A DNA stretch of 60,539 nucleotides from Rhodanobacteraceae bacterium (GCA_025350865.1 JANXWZ010000098.1:1-60539); one strand, 5' to 3'; shown: positions 1 through 7,680, counted from the first letter of the stretch. Notes: generated from the letters alone by a model not told the origin. Translations and numbers: made by a program.

Positions 1-378
1 CACCCCTTCGTCGGAGTCGCGTACCTCCGCGAGCACGGCTGGCCCGAAGACGTACTCCACGCGATACTTGCCCACGCTGATTACTCCGGTATCAAGCCGG
101 AGACGCATCTCGACCGGACCCTCTTCGCCTGCGACGAACTGGCCGGCTTCCTCACCGCCTGCGCCCTCGTCAAACCCACCAAATCAATCCACGACGTCGA
201 AGCCAAGGGCGCGGTCAAAAAGATGAAGGACAAGGGCTTCGCCCGAGCCGTCAAGCGCGAAGACATGACCCACGGCGCCGAACTCCTCGGCCTGCCGCTT
301 GAAGATCACGTCGCCAACTGCATCCGGGCCATGCAATCCCACGCCGCCGAACTGGGCCTCCAAGGTCAAACTACATAG
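1..378 (+). CDS. HD-superfamily phosphohydrolase, C-terminal part (5' end outside window)
   Basis: An open frame runs from base 1 to TAG at 376-378 (125 residues) with no start inside the window. It contains a late HD-domain pattern: HAILAHADYSG near residues 20-30, then a helical tail (DRTLFACDELAGFLTACALV). This matches the C-terminal half of small HD/HDIG hydrolases annotated as metal-dependent phosphohydrolases; the first metal-binding His and HD pair would lie upstream. Substrate cannot be told. It is followed after 3 bp by a family A repeat. Family assignment is fairly sure, specific function is not. Confidence 0.75.
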   Translation, partial: HPFVGVAYLREHGWPEDVLHAILAHADYSGIKPETHLDRTLFACDELAGFLTACALVKPTKSIHDVEAKGAVKKMKDKGFARAVKREDMTHGAELLGLPLEDHVANCIRAMQSHAAELGLQGQTT

Positions 379-381
379 CCT

Positions 382-422
382 CGGTCCGTCATCCTGGCGA
401 AGCCAGAATCTCCGTAGTTGTC
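382..422 (+). repeat. Family A palindromic repeat, copy A1
   Basis: Core TCCTGGC, loop GAA, GCCAGAA (392-408), followed by TCTCCGTAGTTGTC. It fills the gap between two convergent genes, starting 4 bp after the HD gene's stop and touching the last stop base of the DUF3592-like gene. Confidence 0.8.
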
Positions 423-781
423 TACCGGCACCCACGCAAAATCGCCAACCAAACCAGCGACAGCACCACCGACCCAACAATCCCGACCGCAACCAGAGGC
501 GGCTTCCCATCTCCCTCTCGGGTCCCTACCACGCCCCGGTCCCGGCTATTCTCTTCCGGCCTCAGCGGGTTGTAGCTCACAGAAATCCGCTCATCCTGCG
601 CGACCGCCACCGCCGACTGAAACTCCCCCGAGTACAGCCGCCCATGCGCGTAGTAATCGAATGTAATCCGAAACTTCTCCTGCCGCGAGAAGCCGAACGC
701 CATGTTCCCCAGACCCGCGAACTGGAACCTGCAGGTGGTTACGGTCGCTTGCGTCTCAATCCACGGCACGGGTCCGGACAT
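422..781 (-). CDS. DUF3592-like small membrane protein
   Basis: 119 residues. The first about 85 residues form a beta-rich soluble part (FRITFDYYAHGRLYSGEF, then DERISVSYNPLRPEENS) and the C-terminus is one hydrophobic helix (VAVGIVGSVVLSLVWLAIL). The pattern 'Y.v.G..Y.g......vg..v.V.YnP.nP' is what DUF3592 proteins show. A relative lies about 1.3 kb away at 2032-2349. No enzymatic motif is present; function unknown. The stop codon overlaps the edge of repeat A1. It ends 6 bp before the stop of the VOC gene's frame region and is probably a separate unit. Confidence 0.6.
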   Translation of the reverse strand: MSGPVPWIETQATVTTCRFQFAGLGNMAFGFSRQEKFRITFDYYAHGRLYSGEFQSAVAVAQDERISVSYNPLRPEENSRDRGVVGTREGDGKPPLVAVGIVGSVVLSLVWLAILRGCR

Positions 782-787
782 ACTGTA

Positions 788-1285
788 TTAGACGCCCTCA
801 TCTGCTGCATCGAGCAGCGTCTGCAAATCCAGCCCGCGCGTATACATCGCCAGCGCCCCATCCGCCGTCCGGGGCCACTCCGCCTCCGGCCGATCCCAGT
901 ACAGTTCGACGCCATTTTCATCCGGGTCGCGCAGATACAGCGCCTTGCTCACGCCGTGGTCCGAGGCCCCATCCAGCAGAATCTTCGCCGCGATCAGCCG
1001 CTTCAAAGCATCGCCCAGCGCAGCCTCCGTCGGATACAGCAGCGCCACATGGTACAGCCCGGTCGTCCCTGCAGCCGGCGGTTTCCCGCCCAGGCTCTCC
1101 CACGTATTCAACCCGATATGATGGTGATATCCGCCCGCCGAAACGAACGCTGCCGAATCCCCAAACTTCAACTGCAACTCCAGCCCCAGCACACCGCAAT
1201 AGAAGTCCAGTGCCCGCTGCAGGTCGGCAACCTTCAAATGAACATGCCCGATGCGGGCTCCGGGATGGATCGCTTTCGTACTCAT
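788..1285 (-). CDS. VOC-family (glyoxalase / catechol 2,3-dioxygenase-like) protein
   Basis: 165 residues from ATG at 1283-1285. It has two VOC modules: IGHVHLKVADLQRALDFYCGVLGL near the N-terminus and YHVALLYPTEAALGDALKRL in the middle, ending in the metal-site segment DPDENGVELYWDRP. Paired His (HVH, YHV) and Glu (VELYW) fit a single divalent metal site as in CatE/extradiol dioxygenase-like proteins. The frame is open 41 codons further upstream, but that extension (ILRFFATLRMT) is a translated palindromic repeat, so the inner ATG was chosen. Substrate unknown. Confidence 0.75.
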   Translation of the reverse strand: MSTKAIHPGARIGHVHLKVADLQRALDFYCGVLGLELQLKFGDSAAFVSAGGYHHHIGLNTWESLGGKPPAAGTTGLYHVALLYPTEAALGDALKRLIAAKILLDGASDHGVSKALYLRDPDENGVELYWDRPEAEWPRTADGALAMYTRGLDLQTLLDAADEGV

Positions 1286-1340
1286 GTAGATTCGATGTCG
1301 GTCAACCGCAAAAGTACCGACCAGATCATCCACCCCCCCC

Positions 1341-1380
1341 GAGGTCATTCTGAGCGTAGCGAAGAATCTCAGTATTTCGT
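1341..1380 (+). repeat. Divergent family A/B-like repeat
   Basis: GTCATTCTGAGCG, TAGC, GAAGAATCTCAGTATTTCG resembles family A (TCATTCTGGCG...AGAATCTCCGTA) with altered arms. Read on the minus strand it encodes the peptide ILRFFATLRMT, the false extension of the VOC gene. Same orientation as the other repeats. Confidence 0.65.
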
Positions 1381-1394
1381 TTTTGCTTTTACGC

Positions 1395-2024
1395 TCATGC
1401 CACCACATCCGCCGCCGTCACCCGCGGAATCCCCGCCCCCGCAAAGGCCTCATTCGTCCCATCCACCGACCCCGGCAAACCAACCGCCCGCGTCGCATCC
1501 TCAATCACGATCGTCTCAAACCCCAGCGCCTTCCCGTCGATCGCCGAGAACCGCACGCAGTAGTCATACGCCAACCCGGCAATAAACAGCCGCTGCAACC
1601 CACGCTCCCGCAGATACCCCGCCAACCCCGTCGGCGTCTTGTGGTCGTTCTCCAGAAACGCCGAGTAGCTATCGATCTCGCGACGAAACCCCTTGCGCAG
1701 AATCAACTCGGCATGAGGCACATCCAGCGCTGGATGCACCGCCGCCCCCGCCGAGTGCTGCAGGCAATGATCCGGCCAAAGCGTCTGCGGCCCATATGCC
1801 ACCTCAATCTGTCCAAACGGAGCCTGCCCCGCGTGCGAACTCGCAAACGAGATATGCCCCTCCGGATGCCAGTCCTGCGTCAGGATTACATGCTCAAACC
1901 TCGCCGCCAGCCCGTTGATCAGCGGAAGAATCTCATCGCCGCCAGCGACTGCAAGCGCCCCACCCGGCATGAAGTCCGGCTGCAGGTCGATCAGCAGAAG
2001 CGCGTCGGTGGGTCGAGTGGTCAT
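1395..2024 (-). CDS. pncA: Nicotinamidase (nicotinamide to nicotinate)
   Basis: 209 residues of the isochorismatase-like cysteine hydrolase fold. The catalytic triad is visible: Asp13 in LLIDLQPDF, Lys111 in ILRKGF and Cys156 in YDYCVRFS. Metal ligands are Asp51, His53 and probably His57 or His87 (TQDWHPEGH and WPDHCLQ). Spacing of Asp, Lys and Cys matches PncA closely. The enzyme would feed nicotinamide into NAD salvage as nicotinic acid in the cytoplasm. The gene stands between the VOC gene and a DUF3592-like gene on the same strand, with an 8 bp gap to the latter's stop. Confident call. Confidence 0.9.
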   Translation of the reverse strand: MTTRPTDALLLIDLQPDFMPGGALAVAGGDEILPLINGLAARFEHVILTQDWHPEGHISFASSHAGQAPFGQIEVAYGPQTLWPDHCLQHSAGAAVHPALDVPHAELILRKGFRREIDSYSAFLENDHKTPTGLAGYLRERGLQRLFIAGLAYDYCVRFSAIDGKALGFETIVIEDATRAVGLPGSVDGTNEAFAGAGIPRVTAADVVA

Positions 2025-2031
2025 TTTTCCA

Positions 2032-2349
2032 TTATCTATTCAACGCGAATAAACCAATTACACCTGCCGCCAAAATCCCGGCGATTGCAAACACAAACGG
2101 CAAACCATGTTGGTATATGAAGTCGAAATCCGGGTAAATGCTAATGTTTGGATCGGATGGGCAATATAGGACCTCCACGGTATCATCCTTTTTCCAACTT
2201 GAAGGATCGTAGTCGGAGCCAACCGGAGCCGAAAATTCCCCTTCATAAATATGGCCGTCGATCCAGAACGTATAAATAACGTCCAGATGAGCGGGACTAT
2301 TTCTTGTACCTGAATGGAACTCAGTCGAGCACACGCAAGCTGTGGTCAT
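2032..2349 (-). CDS. DUF3592-like small membrane protein, second copy
   Basis: 105 residues: a soluble beta-rich part (DVIYTFWIDGHIYEGEFSAPVG, then DDTVEVLYCPSDPNISI) and one C-terminal transmembrane helix (FVFAIAGILAAGVIGLFAL). It shares the layout and the 'YEGEF...V.Y.P..P' signature with the protein at 422-781, so the two are probably paralogues. The start at 2349 is the first ATG; a later start is possible. It sits just upstream of pncA on the same strand and may be co-transcribed. Function unknown. Confidence 0.5.
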   Translation of the reverse strand: MTTACVCSTEFHSGTRNSPAHLDVIYTFWIDGHIYEGEFSAPVGSDYDPSSWKKDDTVEVLYCPSDPNISIYPDFDFIYQHGLPFVFAIAGILAAGVIGLFALNR

Positions 2350-2487
2350 GGGCCAGCATGCCTACCGACATAGCGGGTTCTCAGTCTTTCGAACATGACA
2401 GAGTATCCCACGTCTGCTCTTGCACAACGCCACGTAGTGCGAAGGGACAGCGAAAGCGGTATCGTGGACCAGCAGAGGGAATCCAAG

Positions 2488-4200
2488 TTGAGCGAAGCAG
2501 CCTTCCAAAATCAGATCGTCAGCACCCTGAAGCCGTCGCCCAAGGCGACCGCAAATGCCGCCGCAGTAAAGTCTCTCCTCGCCGAGCTGTCCTCGCAGGA
2601 GACCACCATCCGTCTCGGCGGAGGCGCCAAGGCCATTGAAGGCCAGCACGCCAAAGGCCGACTCACCGCCCGCGAGCGCATCGCCCTGCTGCTCGACCCC
2701 GGCACCGAGTTGTTTGAGCTCTCGCTCTGGGTAGCCTTCGGCATGTACGAGGAGTGGGGCGGCGCGCCCTCCGCCGGAGTCGTCGTCGGCATCGGCCGCG
2801 TGTACGGGCGCCTCTGCATGCTCGTCGCCAACGACGCCACCGTCAAGGCCGGCGCCTTCTTCCCCATGACCGCCAAGAAGGTTCTGCGCGCCCAGCACAT
2901 CGCGCTCGAAAACCGCATCCCCACGCTGTACCTGGTCGATTCCAGCGGCGTCTTCCTGCCTCTTCAAGAGGAAGTATTTCCAGATCAAGACGACTTCGGC
3001 CGCGTCTTCCGCAACAACGCCGTCATGAGCTCGCTGGGCGTCCCGCAGATCACCGCCATCATGGGCATGTGCGTCGCGGGAGGAGCCTACCTGCCTGTCA
3101 TGACCGACACTGTGCTGATGACGGAAGGTTCGGGGCTATTCCTCGCCGGCCCCGCGCTCGTGCAGGCGGCCATCGGCCAGAAGACCCCCGCCGAAGAGCT
3201 TGGCGGAGCAACCATGCACGCCGAAATCTCCGGAACCGTCGATTTCAAGGAGCCAAACGACGAATCGTGCCTCAAACGGTTACGTTCTCTCGTTGACAAA
3301 TTCGGCTCTCATTCTAAAAGCCCATTTTCAGTTACAAATTACGATCCAGCCAGCGACAGCCCGCTCTATCCCGCCGAAGAGCTCTACGGTTTGCTCGACC
3401 CCGCCCCCGGAGCAAGCAATGTCTACGACATGCGCGAGATCATCGCACGCCTCGTCGACCGCAGCGAGTTCGACGAATACAAAGCCGACTTTGGCCGCAC
3501 GCTGATCTGCGGCTACGCCCGCATCGGTGGCCGCGCGGTCGGCATCGTCGCCAACCAGAAGCTCAACCAGTCCCAAACCGTCGCGCAGGGGCCGATGGCC
3601 GGTACCAAGCGCATCGAGGTCGGCGGCGTCATTTACACCGAAGCCGCCCAGAAGGCCGCACGCTTCATCATGGACTGCAACCAGTCGCTCGTCCCGCTGC
3701 TCTTCCTGCACGACGTCAACGGCTTCATGGTGGGCAAAGACGCCGAGTGGAGCGGCATCATCCGCGCCGGGGCCAAGATGGTCTCGGCCGTCTCCACCTC
3801 CGTCGTACCCAAGATTTCGGTCATCATCGGCGGCAGCTTCGGCGCGGGCCACTACGCCATGTGCGGCAAGGCCTACGATCCGCGCTTCCTCTTCGCTTGG
3901 CCCACGGCGCGATACGCCGTCATGGGCGGAGCCGCCGCCGCAAACACCTTGGCAGAGATCAAAGCCAAACAACTCGAACGTGGGGGCAAGGTCGTCGACG
4001 AGGCCGCGAAGAAAGCCATCTGGCAGGAGATCAAGGACGGCTACGACGCCGCAGCCGACCCACGCTATGGAGCCGCGCGACTGTGGATCGACGCCATCAT
4101 CGACCCCGCCAAAACCCGCGAAGCGCTGATGCTCGCGCTGGAAGCATGCGCCCTGAACCCCGACGTCCCGCGCTTTAGCCCCGGAGTGATCCAGACATGA
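2488..4200 (+). CDS. Acyl-CoA carboxylase carboxyltransferase (beta) subunit, methylcrotonyl-CoA carboxylase type
   Basis: 570 residues from TTG 2488, chosen because AGAGGGA lies 7 nt upstream; the frame stays open from ATG 2395, but the extra 31 residues look unlike the family. N- and C-terminal crotonase-like halves are clear: GRLTARERIALLLDPGT, SGVFLPLQEEVFPD, MCVAGGAYLPVM, then VGKDAEWSGIIRAGAKM, GGSFGAGHYAMCGKAYDPRF and WPTARYAVMGG. The family transfers CO2 from carboxybiotin to an acyl-CoA; the 'LPLQEEVFPD' and 'FAWP.ARYAVMGG' wording is closest to 3-methylcrotonyl-CoA carboxylase. A biotin carboxylase partner is not in the window. HMG-CoA lyase follows 1 kb downstream, supporting a role in leucine breakdown. 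Confidence 0.85.
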   Translation: MSEAAFQNQIVSTLKPSPKATANAAAVKSLLAELSSQETTIRLGGGAKAIEGQHAKGRLTARERIALLLDPGTELFELSLWVAFGMYEEWGGAPSAGVVVGIGRVYGRLCMLVANDATVKAGAFFPMTAKKVLRAQHIALENRIPTLYLVDSSGVFLPLQEEVFPDQDDFGRVFRNNAVMSSLGVPQITAIMGMCVAGGAYLPVMTDTVLMTEGSGLFLAGPALVQAAIGQKTPAEELGGATMHAEISGTVDFKEPNDESCLKRLRSLVDKFGSHSKSPFSVTNYDPASDSPLYPAEELYGLLDPAPGASNVYDMREIIARLVDRSEFDEYKADFGRTLICGYARIGGRAVGIVANQKLNQSQTVAQGPMAGTKRIEVGGVIYTEAAQKAARFIMDCNQSLVPLLFLHDVNGFMVGKDAEWSGIIRAGAKMVSAVSTSVVPKISVIIGGSFGAGHYAMCGKAYDPRFLFAWPTARYAVMGGAAAANTLAEIKAKQLERGGKVVDEAAKKAIWQEIKDGYDAAADPRYGAARLWIDAIIDPAKTREALMLALEACALNPDVPRFSPGVIQT

Positions 4201-4520
4201 TCTCGCGAGCGACCGTTATCTGGTTCTGCTTGTTGGTTGCGCTCACGGCTGGGCTTGAATTTCATCAATACCAACTCAACGCCCCATGTCGAGGTCGCGC
4301 CCACAAAACTGCGTTGAACCATGTGTCATTCCAGAACGCGCCTGTTGACTCGTTCGATCTCTGCGGTGCGTACGTGGATGGACCGATGCCGGTCTGGGTA
4401 AAGTTGTCCGTTCTAGGTCGGCTGGTGTTCAGCGTCGGATTCGTCACAAATTTTGTTCGTGACATTTGGGGATTGTTTCTGCGTCTGAAACTCCGAAAGC
4501 GCACGGGGCCGCACCCATGA
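4197..4520 (+). CDS. Small membrane protein, translationally coupled (MISR-1)
   Basis: 107 residues. ATG 4197-4199 overlaps the TGA of the carboxyltransferase gene (ATGA), indicating translational coupling. It begins MISRATVIWFCLLVALTAGLEF (one membrane helix or uncleaved signal), has a short loop with two Cys (about residues 31 and 57) and a second hydrophobic stretch (LGRLVFSVGFVTNFV), ending in a basic tail. No known family recognised. The next gene starts the same way with a second ATGA and a similar N-terminus, so the two may be diverged duplicates. Confidence 0.55.
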   Translation: MISRATVIWFCLLVALTAGLEFHQYQLNAPCRGRAHKTALNHVSFQNAPVDSFDLCGAYVDGPMPVWVKLSVLGRLVFSVGFVTNFVRDIWGLFLRLKLRKRTGPHP

Positions 4521-4840
4521 TCTCGCGCCGCACAATAGCCTCGCTCCTCCTGGCCATCGCGATCTTCCTCGGCATCCGCGTCTGGATCATGAACCACCAC
4601 GACCCCTGCGACTCCTACCTCCCCGGCCACGTCCTCCCCCAAACCGTCTACGTCGAATCCGGCACCCGCACCGTCGAGATGCCCTGCGACTGGTGGCTCC
4701 CGCGCCAGCCCGACTGGCTGCAACTCGTCTGCCTGCTGGACCTCGTGGCCACCGTCGTGTTCCTGTTGAGTGTGTGGCTGGACGTGAAGCGGCGCAGCGA
4801 ATCGCGAATGACAAACCAGATAGCTCGCAAGCAAGGCTGA
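4517..4840 (+). CDS. Small membrane protein, translationally coupled (MISR-2)
   Basis: 107 residues from ATG 4517, which overlaps the previous TGA. The frame is open earlier (4466) but the coupled start gives a normal N-terminal helix (MISRRTIASLLLAIAIFLGIRV). A loop with two Cys (DPCDSYLPGH, MPCDWWLP) is followed by a second helix (LVCLLDLVATVVFLLSVWL) and a basic tail. Length, start, paired helices and two loop cysteines match the preceding protein. Unknown family; likely inner-membrane, N-in with a periplasmic loop. Confidence 0.55.
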   Translation: MISRRTIASLLLAIAIFLGIRVWIMNHHDPCDSYLPGHVLPQTVYVESGTRTVEMPCDWWLPRQPDWLQLVCLLDLVATVVFLLSVWLDVKRRSESRMTNQIARKQG

Positions 4841-4951
4841 AACGTTCCGCGTGATCGCCTCCCGAAATAATTTCGTCGAAAACACCAGCAAAATCGCATG
4901 TCAATACCCCAACCCACCTAACTCATAGCAAACAAAAGGAAGATAGGTTGC

Positions 4952-4987
4952 ATGTTCACTATGCTCAACCTGTTATTCTTTAAATAG
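4952..4987 (+). CDS. Candidate 11-codon leader peptide upstream of HMG-CoA lyase
   Basis: ATG 4952 to TAG 4987 encodes MFTMLNLLFFK. AGGAAG lies 9 nt upstream (4937-4942). Three of eleven codons are leucine (CTC, CTG, TTA) and a terminator-like hairpin begins 11 nt after the stop. The arrangement resembles a transcription-attenuation leader, but so short a frame can arise by chance. Confidence 0.25.
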   Translation: MFTMLNLLFFK

Positions 4988-4998
4988 GGATAAAAGAG

Positions 4999-5035
4999 GC
5001 CCCGGAGCAGATCCGGGGCTATCTTGTTTGTTTTC
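4999..5035 (+). terminator. Rho-independent terminator or attenuator hairpin
   Basis: GCCCCGGA (4999-5006), loop GCAGA, TCCGGGGC (5012-5019), followed by TATCTTGTTTGTTTT. Perfect 8 bp GC-rich stem plus a T-rich tail. It could end the carboxyltransferase-MISR transcript, or act as an attenuator for the downstream lyase gene. The rest of the 346 bp gap (4841-5187) holds the leader candidate, a duplicated TCCGGACTTTAC motif (5034-5077) and a G-run at 5127-5142; no other gene is seen there. Confidence 0.65.
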
Positions 5036-5187
5036 CGGACTTTACCTGTAAGTCCAATGCTGTCCGGACTTTACGGGATGCTTCAGACCTAACTGCTGCA
5101 ATCATTGAGCTTAGTGCCCCGGTATAGGGGGGGGAGGGGGACCAGAAACGTGTTAATACAGCGCCACACACAAGGTCGGCCATACCG

Positions 5188-6051
5188 ATGGTCAAACTGA
5201 TTGAATGCCCCCGCGACGCCTGGCAGGGCCTCCCCGGCGTAATGCCTCCCGAGGTCAAGGCCGACTACCTGCGCGTCCTTATCGCCGCCGGCTTCAAGCA
5301 CATCGACGCGGTCAGCTTCGTCTCCAAAACCGCCGTCCCGCAGATGGCCGATTCCGAACTAGTCCTGCAGTATCTCGACCCACCTGACGACGTCGAGATC
5401 ATCGGCATCGTCGTCAACGAGAAAGGTGCCGAGCGCGCCGTCGCCACCGGAGCCGTCTCCACCCTCGGCTTCCCCTACAGCATCTCGCCGGGCTTCCTAA
5501 AGCGCAACCAGAACCAGACCCCCGAGGAGTCGCTTGAAGCGCTCGAAGCCATTGGCGGGGTCGCCTTCAAAGCCGGGCTCGACCTGGTCGCCTACATCTC
5601 CATGGCCTTCGGCAACCCCTACGGCGACGCCTGGTCCATCGACGAGGTGGTCGACGCCTGCGACCTGCTCGCCGACAACGGCGTCACCCAGATCTCGCTC
5701 GCCGATACCGTCGGCGCCGCCACCCCAAGACTCATCTCGGACCTTGTCGCCGACGTGCTCGCCGTCCACGACGCCATCGAAATCGGCGTCCACCTCCACA
5801 CCCGGCCCGACACCGCAGCCGACCTCATCCGTGCAGCATACCAAGCCGGTTGCCGCCGCTTCGACTCCGCCATCGGCGGCCTCGGCGGCTGCCCCTTCGC
5901 GCAGGATGCCCTCGTCGGCAACCTCCCCACCGAGGCCCTGATCGAAACCCTCAAAACCCTCGGAGCAACCCTCCCCGACATGCGCCCCCTCGACGGCCTG
6001 CTTCACGCCACCGCTGAAATCTCCCGGCGATACGGCCCCAAGGTCCAGTAA
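5188..6051 (+). CDS. Hydroxymethylglutaryl-CoA lyase (Bacteroidetes-like variant)
   Basis: 287 residues. The HMGL/DRE-TIM barrel is clear: IECPRDAWQGL at the start (Arg and Asp of the usual PRDG.Q motif), SFVSKTAVPQMAD, ISMAFGNPYGD, SLADTVGAATP, HLHTRPD (metal-binding HxH) and the active-site glycine/Cys loop GGLGGCPFAQD. The reaction is HMG-CoA to acetoacetate and acetyl-CoA, the last step of leucine degradation. The 'ECPRDA.QG' start is the variant I remember from Bacteroidetes, not the usual EVGPRDG. It ends 0 bp from the convergent thioesterase gene. Confidence 0.85.
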   Translation: MVKLIECPRDAWQGLPGVMPPEVKADYLRVLIAAGFKHIDAVSFVSKTAVPQMADSELVLQYLDPPDDVEIIGIVVNEKGAERAVATGAVSTLGFPYSISPGFLKRNQNQTPEESLEALEAIGGVAFKAGLDLVAYISMAFGNPYGDAWSIDEVVDACDLLADNGVTQISLADTVGAATPRLISDLVADVLAVHDAIEIGVHLHTRPDTAADLIRAAYQAGCRRFDSAIGGLGGCPFAQDALVGNLPTEALIETLKTLGATLPDMRPLDGLLHATAEISRRYGPKVQ

Positions 6052-6462
6052 CTACTCCGCCATCACCCGCCGAAACAGCTCCGCATACCGTTCCGGCATC
6101 CGCGCCCGCTTCATCGTCTTATCCACCACCAGGTGGCTAGTGAAGCCCTCAGTTAGCAGTAGCTCATCGCCCGCCCGAAAGACCTGGTATGCAAACTTGA
6201 TAATCGACCCACGAAACTCCGCGATCCGCGTCCGCACGACCACCTCATCGTCGTACCGCGCCGGAGCCTTGTAACGCACGTTGGCCTCAACGACCGCGAT
6301 GCTGCACCCGTCTTCGGTTTCCATCGACTTGTAATCCAGCCCCATCTGCCGGATCAGCTCCACCCGCCCAACCTCAAACCAGATCAGGTAGTTCGCGTGA
6401 TACACCACGCCCATCTGGTCCGTCTCGGCGTACCGCACCCTTACCCGCGTCTCACCCGTCAT
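6052..6462 (-). CDS. Acyl-CoA thioesterase, YbgC/4HBT hot-dog family
   Basis: 136 residues. Starts with the 4HBT signature RVRYAETDQMGVVYHANYLIWFE, containing catalytic Asp15 and His22, followed by IEF-type strands VRYKAPARYDDEVVVRTRI and a C-terminal helix PERYAELFRRVM. Full length for the YbgC family, which hydrolyses short- to medium-chain acyl-CoAs in the cytoplasm. It lies directly downstream of the enoyl-CoA hydratase gene (17 bp gap, same strand), so it likely works on acyl-CoA intermediates or as a release valve for them. Confidence 0.85.
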   Translation of the reverse strand: MTGETRVRVRYAETDQMGVVYHANYLIWFEVGRVELIRQMGLDYKSMETEDGCSIAVVEANVRYKAPARYDDEVVVRTRIAEFRGSIIKFAYQVFRAGDELLLTEGFTSHLVVDKTMKRARMPERYAELFRRVMAE

Positions 6463-6479
6463 CCGGTTAGTCTACCCAA

Positions 6480-7271
6480 CTACCGTCCCCATTCCGGTTT
6501 CCGCTTCTCCAGAAACGCCGTGATGCCTTCGAGAAAGTCCGGCGTCTGCCTCGTCCTAACGCTTGCGTCCAGCGCCAGGGTAACCGAATTATCGAGGAAG
6601 TCGCGATTCTGTTCGGCCAGCAAAGCCTTCGTATCGCGCAGCGCCGTGGGTGAATTTGCAACCAGAGTTTCGGCCAGCTCCTGTACCCGCGCCATCAGCG
6701 CATCTGGCTCGACGATCTCGCTGATCAGCCCAAGTTGGTAGCCGTGAGCAGCACTAAAAAGTCGCCCAGTCAGCAGCAGTTCCCGCGCACGCTTCTCGCC
6801 TGTCTGTAGAGCGAGGTACACCGAAACCACCGCCGGAATAAAGCCGATCTTCACCTCGGTGTAGCCGAACTTCGCCTCCGGCACCGCCAGCGTAAAGTCG
6901 CACACAGTGGCAATCCCTGTGCCACCGGCGATTGCGTGCCCGTTCACCGCAGCGATCGTAGGAATCGGAAGTTCATACAGCATGCGAAGAATCTGTGCGA
7001 AGCGGCTCGTGTTGTCGGCAAGCTCCTTTGCTTCGGGCGAAGACGCTTCCAAGGTCTCACCCAGCTTCAGCGCCCCCAAATCAAGCCCCGCGCAGAACGC
7101 TTTGCCCGCGCCGGTAATCACCAGCACCCGCACGGACTTCGTCGACGCCGCCTGCTCCAGCGCCCGAATCAGCTCACGCTGCAACTCCGGCGACAGGGCA
7201 TTGCGAGCATCCGGCCGGTTCAGCGTCAGCGTCCGGATCGGCCCGGCATCATTGACCAGTAGCGAATCCAT
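6480..7271 (-). CDS. Enoyl-CoA hydratase/isomerase family protein (methylglutaconyl-CoA hydratase-like)
   Basis: 263 residues from ATG 7269-7271 (the frame is open upstream, but that part is in the B12 gene's sequence). Crotonase landmarks: [33 protein letters not shown] (oxyanion hole), [21 protein letters not shown] and GLISEIV. The context of a carboxyltransferase and HMG-CoA lyase suggests hydration of 3-methylglutaconyl-CoA in leucine breakdown; general enoyl-CoA hydratase remains possible. It overlaps the upstream B12-domain gene by 23 bp in a different frame, a sign of one transcript. Confidence 0.82.
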   Translation of the reverse strand: MDSLLVNDAGPIRTLTLNRPDARNALSPELQRELIRALEQAASTKSVRVLVITGAGKAFCAGLDLGALKLGETLEASSPEAKELADNTSRFAQILRMLYELPIPTIAAVNGHAIAGGTGIATVCDFTLAVPEAKFGYTEVKIGFIPAVVSVYLALQTGEKRARELLLTGRLFSAAHGYQLGLISEIVEPDALMARVQELAETLVANSPTALRDTKALLAEQNRDFLDNSVTLALDASVRTRQTPDFLEGITAFLEKRKPEWGR

Positions 7272-7680
7272 GCCTCTCCTTGACGTTGCTGCGGATAAAC
7301 TCAATCGTGGTCTCGAGCGGTGTGCCCGGCCCGAAGATTGCCGCAACCCCCGAGGCCTTCATCAGCGGTTCATCCTGCGCCGGAATCGTGCCGCCCAACA
7401 CCAGCAAAATGTCGTCCGCGCCCTGCGCCTTCAGCAACTCGTGAATGCGGGGAACAATCCCATTGTGCGCTCCGGAAAGAATCGACAATCCAATGCAATC
7501 CACGTCCTCCTGGATCGCCGCCGACACAATCATCTCCGGAGTCTGGCGCAGCCCGGTGTAGATCACTTCCATACCGGCATCGCGCAGCGCCCGCGCAATG
7601 ATCTTCGCGCCGCGGTCGTGCCCGTCCAGCCCGGGTTTCGCAACCAACACACGTATTAGCGATCCATTCCGCAGCATCAT
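7249..7680 (-). CDS. Stand-alone cobalamin (B12)-binding domain protein, methylmalonyl-CoA mutase C-domain type
   Basis: 143 residues from ATG 7678-7680. The B12-binding motif is complete: [12 protein letters not shown] with Asp19, His21 and Gly24 (DxHxxG), then [10 protein letters not shown] (Ser region) and LVLGGTIP (GG). Its length and wording match the C-terminal domain of methylmalonyl-CoA mutase or the small subunit of ICM-like mutases; the catalytic TIM barrel is not in the window. A longer open frame reaching 8289 lies antisense to the SDR gene and was not used. Likely partner is a separate mutase large subunit elsewhere in the genome. Confidence 0.85.
   Translation of the reverse strand: MMLRNGSLIRVLVAKPGLDGHDRGAKIIARALRDAGMEVIYTGLRQTPEMIVSAAIQEDVDCIGLSILSGAHNGIVPRIHELLKAQGADDILLVLGGTIPAQDEPLMKASGVAAIFGPGTPLETTIEFIRSNVKERHGFATGQ

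Noticed and set aside
299-1585. 428-codon plus-strand frame at the window start
   Set aside because: Antisense to the DUF3592-like and VOC genes, Arg/Pro-rich and without motifs.
4990-5090. tRNA or small stable RNA between carboxyltransferase and lyase
   Set aside because: No cloverleaf arms or TTCGA-type T-loop; the GC-rich hairpin fits a terminator.
5127-5142. G-run as a possible regulatory G-quadruplex
   Set aside because: Runs are not spaced as four tracts with short loops in a way that convinces, and it may be slippage-prone simple sequence.
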